Assembly (NCBI GenBank): GCA_029717555.1
Contig: JAMDHS010000023.1
Coordinates: 186,001 to 250,000, forward strand
Length of the DNA: 64,000 nt
Reading direction: 5' to 3'
Source: Peribolospora baueri
Lineage: Eukaryota > Basidiomycota > Peribolosporomycetes > Peribolosporales > Peribolosporaceae
Position 1 is the stretch's first letter; each line of letters opens with the position of its first letter. The notes under the pieces are model-generated. The model saw only the letters and a list, made by a program, of their open reading frames with translations. It ran no database searches and was not told the DNA's origin. Made by a program: the position numbers and the translations under genes. Shown here in pieces: positions 1 to 9,416 of this stretch.

Positions 1-1
1 G

Positions 2-565
2 AAGAGGAGGGGAAAATACAAACCGGAGACGGAAGAGGAGACGACGGGCGAAGGGGGTGACGTAGGTACTAGTGCACGGGAGGCCGAAGAAGGTCGAGCG
101 AAGGACACGGCTGGGAGCGAACAGAAGATTGCCGACGGGACAGAAGAGCGAGAGAATGGCGGAGCCGCTGACGAGGGTACCGACAAGCGGCCGGAAGGAG
201 CTATTGGCGAGTCGGGGGACGGAGAGCGGCAAGGACAGCAAGGGCAAGGCGCATCAGACGCCAAGACCGACGGTCACGGAGAGGAGTCGACGACGACGGC
301 AGAAGAGGACGAGGCGCGCCTGGTTGCGGCGCTCGAAGCGGAGCCGACAAAGAGCAGACTGGCGATGGCGCTCAACATCTTTGGCCAGTTCGAAGCCAAA
401 TTGGAGTTGCTTGCGAAGACCCGGTGGGACGAGGTGCCTGAGCAGGTCGAGGGGGAGAAAGAAGGCAAGGAAGGAGATGCGGCAGAGACAAAGGAGAACG
501 GCGGCGACGAAGAGCAGGCGGCGGGCAGCCAAGGAGAGAAGGGCGGAGAAGGAGGAGAGGCGTAA
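2..565 (+). CDS. C-terminal part of an acidic, low-complexity protein (partial)
   Basis: Frame 2 is open from the first bases of the window to a TAA at 563-565, so this is the 3' end of a gene that starts upstream. The visible 187 residues are rich in Glu, Gly, Lys and Thr and look disordered. One short, more ordered stretch of about 30 residues (near nt 330-430, around LAMALNIFGQFEAKLELLAK) could be a helix. I do not recognise a family. An overlapping 247-residue open frame (72-815) is Arg-rich and looks like a shadow. The neighbour on the other strand is convergent. The frame choice is moderately sure, since it ends in a natural Glu/Gly-rich tail; the function is unknown. Confidence 0.55.
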   Translation, partial: KRRGKYKPETEEETTGEGGDVGTSAREAEEGRAKDTAGSEQKIADGTEERENGGAADEGTDKRPEGAIGESGDGERQGQQGQGASDAKTDGHGEESTTTAEEDEARLVAALEAEPTKSRLAMALNIFGQFEAKLELLAKTRWDEVPEQVEGEKEGKEGDAAETKENGGDEEQAAGSQGEKGGEGGEA

Positions 566-1041
566 ATGGCGGCCGGCGCGTGATCATCGCGCGATAGGAA
601 GAGGCATCGTCGGCCGAAAGGGCGCACGCAGTTTAACGTGGCCCTTGTCACGTCACGTAGGGCCAAACCGCATTGGTACCCGTCTCTTTTCATTCATAAC
701 CGGCAAGCGTACCTGTCTTCATCACCCTCGTTCTCTCGGATATATGAAATGCGTGTTACACGTTCGTGTCGGCCACGAGCTCATGCCGGTTACGGACACT
801 ACATGCAGTTCGTGAGGGACGGCCGTCTATGCTCGTCCATGAGCGACCGACGCCCTCCCCACACGCCCGTCTCCCGATGTCCTATCCTGCGACTCGAGCC
901 AGGGTCGATTTGCCAGACGAATTTCCTTACGGCATCGTTTCTTTTTTCCCGCATAGATCGCCCCGTTGGGACGTTCGACGGCCATTTGTCTTCATCGCCC
1001 ACGCCCACGCCTGCAACTTCTCAGGGCATAGAATGGCGGCG
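566..1041. other. Convergent intergenic stretch
   Basis: This lies between the end of the acidic protein on the + strand and the 3' end of the carrier gene on the - strand. It presumably holds both 3' ends. I see no gene, repeat or RNA in it. Confidence 0.4.
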
Positions 1042-2904
1042 TCAAAGGAAAGAGCCAACGGGTGTCTCGATCTCGATCGCCGATACAGCGGCGTCCCTCA
1101 CCGGGCGCTGCGCAGATATACGAGCCGATAGGAAAACGATCCATCTCTCCACTCTATCCTTTGTGACCCTGGCGAGACGGGCAAAGGGGGCGGTGAGGGG
1201 AGGGGAGGGATGGAAGGGTGAGTTATGCACTTCGTCACGGAATGGTCCGATAAGACGAACGAAAGCGATTGCATGCTCACATGGTGAGATCCCGTGTCCG
1301 ACGAGACCCTCGACGAGCTGACCGTCCAGTCCCTGATAAGCCCTTTGACGCCGTACCGGTGGAGCGTCTTGCGCACCCCATTGGAGCCTGAAAGACGGTG
1401 GCTGAAGCGAGGGGAAGGCGGTCGTGTGACGAAGAAAAGTTAGGCTCGGGCTCTGTGGCGTTCTGGTTCGTACTTGGAATCGAGATCGACAACGGGCTCG
1501 GTTCGGTTTGACGGGGCTCACCGACGGCGTTGGCTAGAGCGCTGGTGACGAACGTCTGAGCGACACCACTCGGCTTCTCGCGGTCCTTCCAGGGCACGAG
1601 GGCACGCGTGAAGGCTTTGGTGAGGTAGAAGGTGAGGGCGGGAGAGGAGGAGAGCAAGATGGCGGACTGGAAACCTGCTCGATGAGAGGAGAGGCAGGAC
1701 AAAGCAAAAAAAAAGATTCGGGCATGAGCGAGCAACGTCGACAAGGCGAGGCAGACCGCGACGACGTAGGAGGGCACGAAACGTAAAGGCCCACCGCTCC
1801 ACAAGCCCGTCCAACCCTTCTCGTTCACAATGTCCTCCACGATCTCGCGCGTGGTCCGAGTCTTGGCGTACCCGTCGTCGTCCTCGTCGCTAATCTTCTT
1901 CCTGGTGGGGCGGCGTGACGGCCGTATCGGAGGACGGTTGGGAAGGAGCGGCTGGTCGCTGGGAAGGAGCGGCTGGTCGCTGGGAAGGCGACGACGCGGC
2001 GGTCTGTTTGCGGACGACGATATTGGAAAGGGGGGTTGTGAAGACCCTGCGGAGAGTAGAGTCGACGGCCGGAACGAGAAAAGAAGAAATACAGCATCAG
2101 ATGAGACCCGACACGAGCCATTATTCAGACGGGACGGGACGGGCATCCGCACCGCACCTACTGATCACGCCAGCCAAAGCGCCAACAGCCAACTCTTCCG
2201 GCGCGTTCAAGCTCGTCGCCGGGCCGCCCTTTCTCGGAGAAGGAGGGGCGGCGGCGCGCGTCCGCGTCCGCGTCTGGTTGCGTTGGCGGAGAAAGGAGGA
2301 TAGAGGAAGCTGCGGGGAGGAAGGGAAGGGAAGAAGCGGGGCCGCGTTCGTCAGACGAGCGGCGCATCGACGGGCTGAGCGACACTGCGCCGCGCCGCAC
2401 CGCGCCGCACACCCAAAACCCACTTGGAAGCGATCGTCGACAGCGTATCCGATCCCAAGCCTCGATAGAGCGCTCTAACGCCGTCTCGGTCGACGATGGC
2501 GCGCGCTGCGCCCGTCAAGCCCGCGTCGCGTCTCTTTCCCTGCGAACCGCTCGATGACGATGGCGACGGCGATGGCGATGGGGATTGTGTTTGGAGGCGG
2601 GTGGAGAGAAGGTCGAGGGGATATACGATGGCATTCGAGACAGCCGAGCTGAAGAGAGGGAAGCAAGGGGAGGTGATGATCAGCGAAGCAAAACCACGGT
2701 AGTGCAATCCAAATCTATCCAATAGCCCACCCTACGGCTCCGGCAGTCGCCTGGGCAAAGGGAGGCTGCGAGAAGCAGGAAAGAAAGAAACAAAAAGTTA
2801 AGTCGACGAACGACGAACGAACGGACGAATGGACGACGCGCGAACGAACGGGCGGAAAAGGAAAGCGGGGAAGCGTGTGTGCCTACGAGCTGACTCTGGC
2901 TCAT
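1042..2904 (-). pseudogene. Peroxisomal PMP47/ANT1-type mitochondrial-carrier-family gene, apparently decayed
   Basis: The gene starts with MSQSQL, and after a short intron continues with PPFAQATAGAV. Spliced exons then give the carrier signature SNAIVYPLDLLSTRLQTQ and the block GVRALYRGLGSDTLSTIAS. Further on come EELAVGALAGVISR, VFTTPLSNIVVRKQT, GWTGLWSG joined to FQSAILLSSSPALTFYL, NGVRKTLHRYGVKGL and YQGLDGQLVEGLVGHGIS. These are the ordered repeats of the peroxisomal ATP/AMP exchanger family (PMP47, yeast Ant1), which feeds ATP to fatty-acid activation. In at least four places the conserved sequence resumes in another frame without a usable GT...AG pair: after NFLY, in the hydrophilic linker before TREIVEDI, at GL/YQGLDG (about 1331-1345), and at the last exon. 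The segment expected after SALANAV (a membrane helix plus the third carrier motif) is largely missing. Identification is firm. Whether the gene is dead or the assembly is poor here cannot be settled from the sequence. Confidence 0.7.
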
Positions 2905-3457
2905 CGTGAAAGACTGCTATCTCTAGGCTTCCGACCAAAGGGACGGGAGGGGCGTTGGGAGGAGACGGACGGACGAGGTCGAGGGAGTCGAGGTGTATAG
3001 CAAGACACCGACGGCCGCGACGAGAAGAGAAGGAGGGGACAGCGGTGCGGTCGTCGATCGTCGATCGCCTGCACCCCGTCGCTGCGGCAAGTGAATGTCG
3101 TCCACGCATGTCGTCCACTGCGCGGCGGCCGAGAGAACGAAAATGAACCGAGCTGGGTAAGATGTGCGATTGAAGCGGGCGGGGCAAAACACCTATCCTA
3201 TGGTACACACTTGCGCGAAAAGGAGATGTGAGTCGGCTAGCCGACGACGACGGGAGGACGGAAGGAAGGAAGGAAGAAAAAGAGGCAAGTGAGGACGGGA
3301 GGGAGAAGCGAAAGGAAGCCAAACAGAGGGGCAAGGAAGAAAGGGGAAGAGAAGAAGAAAGAGACGGCTACGATGTAAACGGGCGGGGGAGCGACGACCG
3401 GCTGAAGCTAGAAAGAGAGTGGAGCGTCCAAAAGAGAAGAAAAAGAAGAGGCGAGGA
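2905..3457. other. Intergenic, upstream of the carrier gene
   Basis: Between the carrier start and the SPA2 3' end, both on the - strand. It is purine-rich on the + strand (pyrimidine-rich as 5' leader of the carrier), which is common in these intergenic regions. No gene is seen. Confidence 0.4.
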
Positions 3458-6400
3458 CTACCTAAGATCGTCCTTTTCGTCCACCTCCTTCTGCAACAGA
3501 CTGTCCGACGCGAGGCGAGGAGAAACCCAAGACGACGTCAGCGATCGGTCGTCGCCGTCGTTGTCTTCGATGACCACCGGGTAAAACTCACGAATTGAGC
3601 GCCTTGAGACCCTTGGCGATACCATAGCTAGCGCTGGCCATGTTCGTCTTCGTCGCCTTGTCAAACGCAGGTCTGGCCTGGAGTTCGGAGAGCTTCTCAC
3701 AGTTGGTTTCGAGCTCGCGCAGGATCGGCTCGCCCTCGGCCCGCGAGGCGGCAGGAAGGTTGTCCTGCGAGATGGCGACGATGGAGCCTACGATGGTGAC
3801 GATCTGCGTCAGGTTCTCTGCGGAAGCGACGAGGAGGGATGGGTCAGCGAGCGAGCGAGCGAGCGGGGGAGCGGGGCGGGACGACGGCGACGGGACGCAC
3901 CGTTCAACTGTTTGCCCTGAGCTCCCTCGCGGATGGACGACAAGAGAGATTGGATGGAGTGGACGATGGCCTCGGTCTGGGTCTCGATGTAGTTCTGGAA
4001 GACGGAGAAGAAGAAAAAAAAAAGATGAATGAAGGAAGGTGGCCCATCAAATCAGTCTTTGCCAAACGCGCCATCGAAAATGGAAGAGGGACGAAGGCTC
4101 ACCTTGAGCTCCTCCCAGTCTTCCGCCTGACCCTCATATTCCTTCTCCTCGTCTTCCTCATCGTCGTCGTAGTCGTTCCCGCCGCGGTCGGCGTACGGCG
4201 GCGGCGGCGGCGCCATCGCCGTGCTCTTCTCCCTGTCCCTCAGGCCGGCCAGGGGCGAGAGACGAGGAGACAAGGAGGAGGGGGAAGAAGGAGCGCCGGC
4301 AGTGTTCCAGCCGTTCGTCGGCGCTCTGCCTCCGCCGGGCACGCGAAGCATGCTCATCCGTCCGGCGGCGCTGGGGACAGCGAGTTCGGATTGCTCAAAC
4401 TCAAACTTGCTCGCTCGACGGACCTTGAGGAGCTTGGCAATGTCGACGATCGTCGAGCTCACGTGGCTCGCCGCGGCGTCGAGCAAGCTCACGGGGCTCA
4501 GGCTCTGCGACGTCGCGTGGTTCCGGCTGGCGGTCATGAGGTTGTTGAGCGTCGCCGCGGCCTTGGTCTTGAGGCCCTGGAGCTGGTCGTAATCGGCGAC
4601 GGACAAAGCTTCGGCGGCCCTGTCATTGAAGGATTCGACGTCGTCCATGACCATCTTGTGCGCTACGACGACCTGCTTCATGGTGCCGAGCACGGACGAA
4701 GGCGAGTGAGAGCGACCGGAGGCGAGGAGCTCGTCGATGGACGACTGGAAGGCGGTGAGGTGCACGTCGGCGACGACGCCGTCGGCGGTCGCGGGCATAA
4801 AGTCGTCCGCGTTGGGCGGCTGGACGAAGAGCTGGGAGGTGGCCTTGATGTTCCGAAGCTCCGTCTTAGCCGCCTCGTATTTCTTCTTGTAGCTTGCCAT
4901 CTGGGCGTCGAGGTCGCGGATCCTGGCCACGTCTGCGTCTTTGTCGGCGAGCATCTCCTCGTTGCGCGCCGACAGGGCGCGGAGCTCGTCGAGGAGGGTG
5001 GAGACTTCCTTTTGGAGGTCGCTGATCACCTCCTCCTGCCCGTCGAATCGCCTGCGAACCGACTCCAACTCTTCCCTCACGCTCGACTCGCCCACGTCGC
5101 GCGCCTTGGCCGCCTTTTCCTCGGCCGCCCTCAGCTGCTCCTCCGTCTCCTCGAGCCTGACCTGCAAGGAGCGGAGCAAGCTCTGTTGGCCCTCATTCCT
5201 CTCCTTCTCCCGGCGCAGGTCGGCCTCGAGCTCGCGGATTTGCTCCGATCCCGCGCCGCCGTCCTTGGCCTGCGCTCGCAACTCGTCCGCCTCCTTCTCC
5301 AGGTTGGCGATCCGGGACTGCATCGTGGCGATGCGGAACTCGTAGTCGGAGCGAATCTTTTCGGTGTCTTCGAACTGCTAGCAGGTCGGCCAAGCGAAGC
5401 GCATGGAAGAAAAAAAAAAGAGAAAGATCGCAGGGAGGGAGGGAAGGATGAATGCGCATCGCCACGTTCAGGGATCGCTCGCTCGGACTCACATCGCTAA
5501 CGCCGCTGACGCCCCTCCGACTGCCAAAGCCAGAGCCCCTGTCGCCGACGCTGAGGCCAGTGGTGCTGGGAGCGCCGCTGGCGTAGCCGTTAAAGAAGCC
5601 GGTGCCAATGCTGCTGGACTGGCTGAAGACGGTGCTGCGGTTGTCATCCTTGGTCGAGCCGTCGTCGCGGTCGCGGTCGCGGTCTTCGAGGGACCGGCGT
5701 CGACGGCCGCCGAAGCCGTCGCTCTCGCTCCCTGGGTCCGAGTCGGCGATCTCGCTGTGATCGGCGGGGTGCTTTGCGTTGGCGTTGGCATTGGCGTTTG
5801 CGTAAGGGACCTCGATCTGCTCCTCGACCAAGGTCGACTTAGAAGGGATGATGACATCGCTCTTGGACGGCTGCGGGGAGAAAGTGCCGTCGGTGTCCTT
5901 GCTGCCCTTGCGCCGAGGCTTCTCCCTCTCGTCCGGCTCGCGATCGGCGTTGGGCCTGAACTCGGCCTTGAGGTCGGGAAAGCGTCGCTCGAGCTCGAAA
6001 AAGACGTCACCGGCGAGATCCTTGAAGCGGGATCGGGGTAGCGTGGCGAGCTTTTGGCGGGCCTGGTTTCGCTTCGGGTGGAAGTCTTCGCGGACGGGGA
6101 GAAAAGGGGCGCCTAAGGCGGAGTGAAGGAGAGAGGAAAAGGGAGAGGAGAGGAGACGTTGAGACAGCGAACGGGCGAGAAGGAGAGGGGAAAAGGGAGA
6201 CGAAGGAGACGAGACGTTGAGGAAAAGGGAGACGAAAGGAGAGGAGACGTTGACGAGAAGGAAAGGAAACAAAAAAGGGGGAATCAAAGGAGACGAGACG
6301 TTGAGACGGGCGAACGGGCGAGAAGGACAGGAAAAAAAAGGGAGACCAAAGGAGAATGAGACGGGCGAAGGAAAGGAAAAAGGGAGACGAAAGGAGACGA

Positions 6401-7072
6401 GGCGTTGAGAGGGCAAGAAAAATGAAAATGAAAATGAAAAAGAGAACGTCGCCCAGCCACTATCAATCATAGACGCACCTTTACCACCAGCCTGCTGCCG
6501 ATCCCTCTCTCCACCGTTCTGTCTCCGAACGAGCTCGTCATAAACGTCGGTGGACAGCTCGTGGAACTGCAACCGGGAGAGGCGGGTGAGTTTCTCTCTT
6601 GCGTTGGTGCGCGGGCCTGTGTCTGTGAGGAGGGAAGGCGAAGGAAGAGAGGTGGTGGTGAGATAGGATAAGAGGACGCGGCGGGGGAAGAGATCGACGC
6701 ACCCTTGGCCAAGTAGGTCCTCAAGAACTCGAGGAGCTCGATGTACTGTTGCCTGGCCGCCTGAGCGACCTCCTCGCCGGACAATTTTGGGCGCTGACTG
6801 CGGCCGTGTTCGCCGGCGGCACCACCGGCGGCACCGCCACCGCCGGGTCGAGCGTTTCCGGGGGAGGAGCCAGAAGAAGGCTTGGGGGAAGGGAGGGACG
6901 GGCTGAGGGGGTTACCGCGCCCGTAGGGGTCTCGATCGCGGTAGTCGACGGAAGGGCCGGAGCGAGCGCGGGTGGGGGAGGAGAAGTTGGGCGGCAAGGG
7001 CGAGTGGATGGCGCGGGGCGAGGTGAGGTCGAGGCCGCCTCCGCTGGGAGAGCGGGCGGAGCGGAGGGACAT
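3458..7072 (-). CDS. SPA2: Spa2-type polarisome scaffold with GIT/Spa2 homology domain
   Basis: Spa2 proteins scaffold the polarisome at sites of polar growth and dock MAP-kinase kinases and Bud6/Pea2-type partners. The N-terminus (MSLRSARSPS) is Ser/Pro/Gly-rich and is followed by a helix, AARQQYIELLEFLRTYLAKG. Then come the two Spa2-homology repeats: FHELSTDVYDELVRRQ, and PVREDFHPKRNQARQKLATL with SRFKDLAGDVFFELERRFP. A disordered linker follows, then a long coiled coil (about 5323-4880, MQSRIANLEKEADELRAQ onward). The C-terminal GIT1-like helical domain runs about 4800-4400 (HLTAFQSSIDELLASG, SLSPVSLLDAAASHVSS). The last exons read NYIETQTEAIVHSIQSLLSS, then NLTQIVTIVGSIVAISQ, and end in SLLQKEVDEKDDLR with the stop at 3458-3460. 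A GTGAGT donor just before an earlier in-frame stop (3588) supports that final exon. One intron (6118-6470) is unusually long and repetitive. Confidence 0.9.
6120..6415. repeat. Minisatellite inside a SPA2 intron
   Basis: The purine-rich + strand repeats variants of ggagacgaaaggagacgag and gagacgttga at irregular spacing of roughly 35-60 nt (near 6151, 6210, 6245, 6293 and a variant near 6403). Copies of gggcgaacgggcgagaagga also recur. It lies between the two halves of the Spa2 homology domain and makes this intron about 350 nt long, against 50-110 nt for most introns here. Confidence 0.7.
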
Positions 7073-8232
7073 TGCGACGGTGGAAAGCGGTGGGGGAACG
7101 GGAACGGGGGGAAGAGAGGACTCCCGCTATGCTATGCTGTGCTTTGTCGTCCTCTGCGAGAAGGGTGGACGACGGCGACGGGGCCCACCGCTGGGTGTGG
7201 GTCGGTCAGTTGGCGAGCAACGCGTTGGGTTCCTTTTGTACGGGGGCGAACGGCAGGGGCGGCGGGCGTTGGCGTGGGCGTGGACGAGGAGGAAGAGGAA
7301 GAGGAGGGAGTGAATGAACGAGTGACTGACTGACGACTAGCTGACGATGGACGACGGATGGAGACGAGGACAGAGCTGCGCGCCGGCGGTGTGAATTCGC
7401 GGGCCGGGCGTCGGACGGATGGGGCTGCCAGCGACGGTGTTGTGTTGTGGAGAAGGGAAAGAGAAAGGGAAAGGGAAAGGAGCGGCGGTGGTGAAAGAAA
7501 GAGAGACGGCCGAAAAAAGCGAGCGGGCTTGTGGATCGTGGCTGACGGGGAGAAGGAAGGCGACGATAGCGCTGGAAGCGATGGCGACGGTTCTGTATGG
7601 CGTCGGCGACGGCGAGCGAGAGACAGCCCGAGGGAGTGACACAGAGAGAGAGCCAAAAGCCAGCCAGCGAGCCAACCAGCCGACGCGCGACTCCACCACG
7701 TCCTCCGCAGTCGCTCGCTTCTCATCTCCGCCTCGACCACGCCGCAGTCGCCATTCGTTGCCGAGCTGCCGCAGCAGCGGCTTGAAGCCTTCGCTCCTCG
7801 CTCCCTCCTCGCCAGGCAATGCGGACTAAAGACACAAAAAACGAGGCGAGCTAGGTAGAACGAGGGAGCGAGCGAGGGTGCAAGCAAACACGCAGATGAA
7901 CACGGGCACGCAGACGGGACGGACGCCTGCCTGCGTGCGCGCCCGAATGAGACGCAACGAAACAAAACGACACGACACAGCGCGACACGAAATCGAATGC
8001 CAATATCGCCGCGCTCGGACGCTCACACTCAGGCGCAGCTGATTACGCACAGCACACCACAGCACCGCCCTCCGTCACTATATGTACGTCCAACTGACCT
8101 GCCTGACAGACAGGCGACAGGCCCAAACTCGTGCCATGTCTCGGATCGCACCCAACCAAATCGCGTCGTCGTCTGCCACCTCGGCCACCTTCCGGTCGCC
8201 ATAGGCGGCGGTCGGTCGAGCGGTCATCGCCT
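7073..8232. other. Long SPA2 upstream region, low complexity
   Basis: About 1.2 kb between the SPA2 start and the 3' end of the small membrane protein, both on the - strand. It is rich in GA runs on the + strand (for example 7450-7510) and short C/T tracts. Frames open on either strand are Ser/Pro or Arg-rich and show no family features, so I read it as promoter and 5' leader. Confidence 0.4.
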
Positions 8233-8715
8233 TCACCACAATCCGAACCACGTCCTCCTCCTCTCTTGCCCCTGCCCCTGCCCTTCCCTTCGCCCTTGCC
8301 CTTGCCCTTGCCCACCCTCCACCCTCCACCTCTCCCTCTCCCCCCTCAACGCCTCAACCTCCCTCTCCAACTCCCCCACCTTCTCCCTCCAAACCCTCCC
8401 CTCCTCCTCCCCATCCAACACCATCCACCCAAGCTGCAACAAGAAATACACCGCGCTACCGTAGGCGAGGACTCGGAGCATTGACGGGTATACTTCGCGG
8501 TAGATCCCGCCGTGCTTGAGATTTGGGTGGGGGGGCGACGCAGATGTGTTTCGGTTGTCCGTTTTGGCATCCGGCGACGGTGACGGAGTATGTTGCGATT
8601 GCGATGACGATGGCGAGACATAAGATCGCCGGAGCTGTCCAGCGAACTGACACCGACCGCGGCTCACGCAGAGGAGAGACGACCGTCTAGCTATTGCCGT
8701 CGCTGTCGTCGCCAT
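8233..8715 (-). CDS. Small predicted mitochondrial single-pass membrane protein
   Basis: A single uninterrupted frame of 160 residues runs from an ATG at 8715. The first 30 residues (MATTATAIARRSSLLCVSRG onward) are rich in Arg, Ser and Ala with no acidic residue, as in a mitochondrial presequence. After a polar spacer there is one hydrophobic segment, LRVLAYGSAVYFLLQLGWMVL, at about residues 79-99. A charged helix (EEEGRVWREKVGELEREVEALRGERERW) of coiled-coil type follows, then a Gly/Gln/Arg-rich tail ending WFGLW. This order of presequence, helix in the inner membrane and coiled coil resembles small inner-membrane assembly or MICOS-type proteins, but I cannot name it. The function is unknown; that the frame is coding is fairly likely from its ordered layout. 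Confidence 0.6.
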   Translation of the reverse strand: MATTATAIARRSSLLCVSRGRCQFAGQLRRSYVSPSSSQSQHTPSPSPDAKTDNRNTSASPPHPNLKHGGIYREVYPSMLRVLAYGSAVYFLLQLGWMVLDGEEEGRVWREKVGELEREVEALRGERERWRVEGGQGQGQGRREGQGQGQERRRTWFGLW

Positions 8716-9416
8716 CTTGCGTCTTTCGTCTCTTTTTCGTCCTCGTACGAGGAGGAGGAGGAGGAGGAGTCCTCGTCCCGATCGACCCGCGACCCGTCAG
8801 TCACCCGCGATCGATCCGCTTGTCGCCGCCTTACCCCGTCCGCTCCGTCAGTCGGGGACACAAACAGAAATACAGATGGAATCGATTCACATCTCTTCGC
8901 TAACTATGACTGGATGGATGGCCGGATGGATGGATGGATGGATACGTCCGCTGACGACAAGCGAGCGAGCGAGGACGACAAGGAGATTGGACGAATGGAC
9001 TCGTCAAATCGAATCGAATAGGATCGAATCGAACGCAAGATGAACAAGGGGGAGCGAAAAAAAAAAGGAAACGATGCGTGACTATGCGAAAAAAAAAAAG
9101 GGAGAAAAAAATAAAACGTAATGGAGGCGTGGGACCCATTGCAATAGGAGAAGAGAAGGGGGAGTCGTTTCGTTTCGTTCGCTCATTCGTCCGTCCCGCC
9201 CGTCCACAGACGGACGCACTGAAAAAACGATAGGAGCAAGCCCCGCTCGCTGCTCTCCTCGCACTTCTTCTCTTCGTCGCCCCTCCTTCCTCTATCCTAC
9301 CCTACCCTCCTCCTTACAACATCCCACACCTTCCCGCCGGCGGACTGAGGTCCGAATCCAACCTCGGGATCTCTGATGAACGACGCCAGAAAACAAACTA
9401 TTTTTCACTCTCCCCC
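8716..9416. other. Intergenic with GGAT and A-rich tracts
   Basis: This lies upstream of the small membrane protein and downstream of KAP104. It contains a short GGAT microsatellite (8911-8943), runs of A at 9058-9110, and several short copies of the motif aatcgaat near 9006-9030. No coding signal is seen. Confidence 0.4.
8911..8943. repeat. GGAT microsatellite
   Basis: Tetranucleotide run tggatggatggccggatgga continuing as ggat, interrupted once. A similar GGAT run lies near 13916-13948. Confidence 0.7.

Noticed and set aside
3839-5500. A 553-residue + strand frame opposite SPA2
   Set aside because: Exactly antisense to the Spa2 coiled coil; its Val/Leu/Arg/Glu-rich sequence is the mirror of coiled-coil codons.
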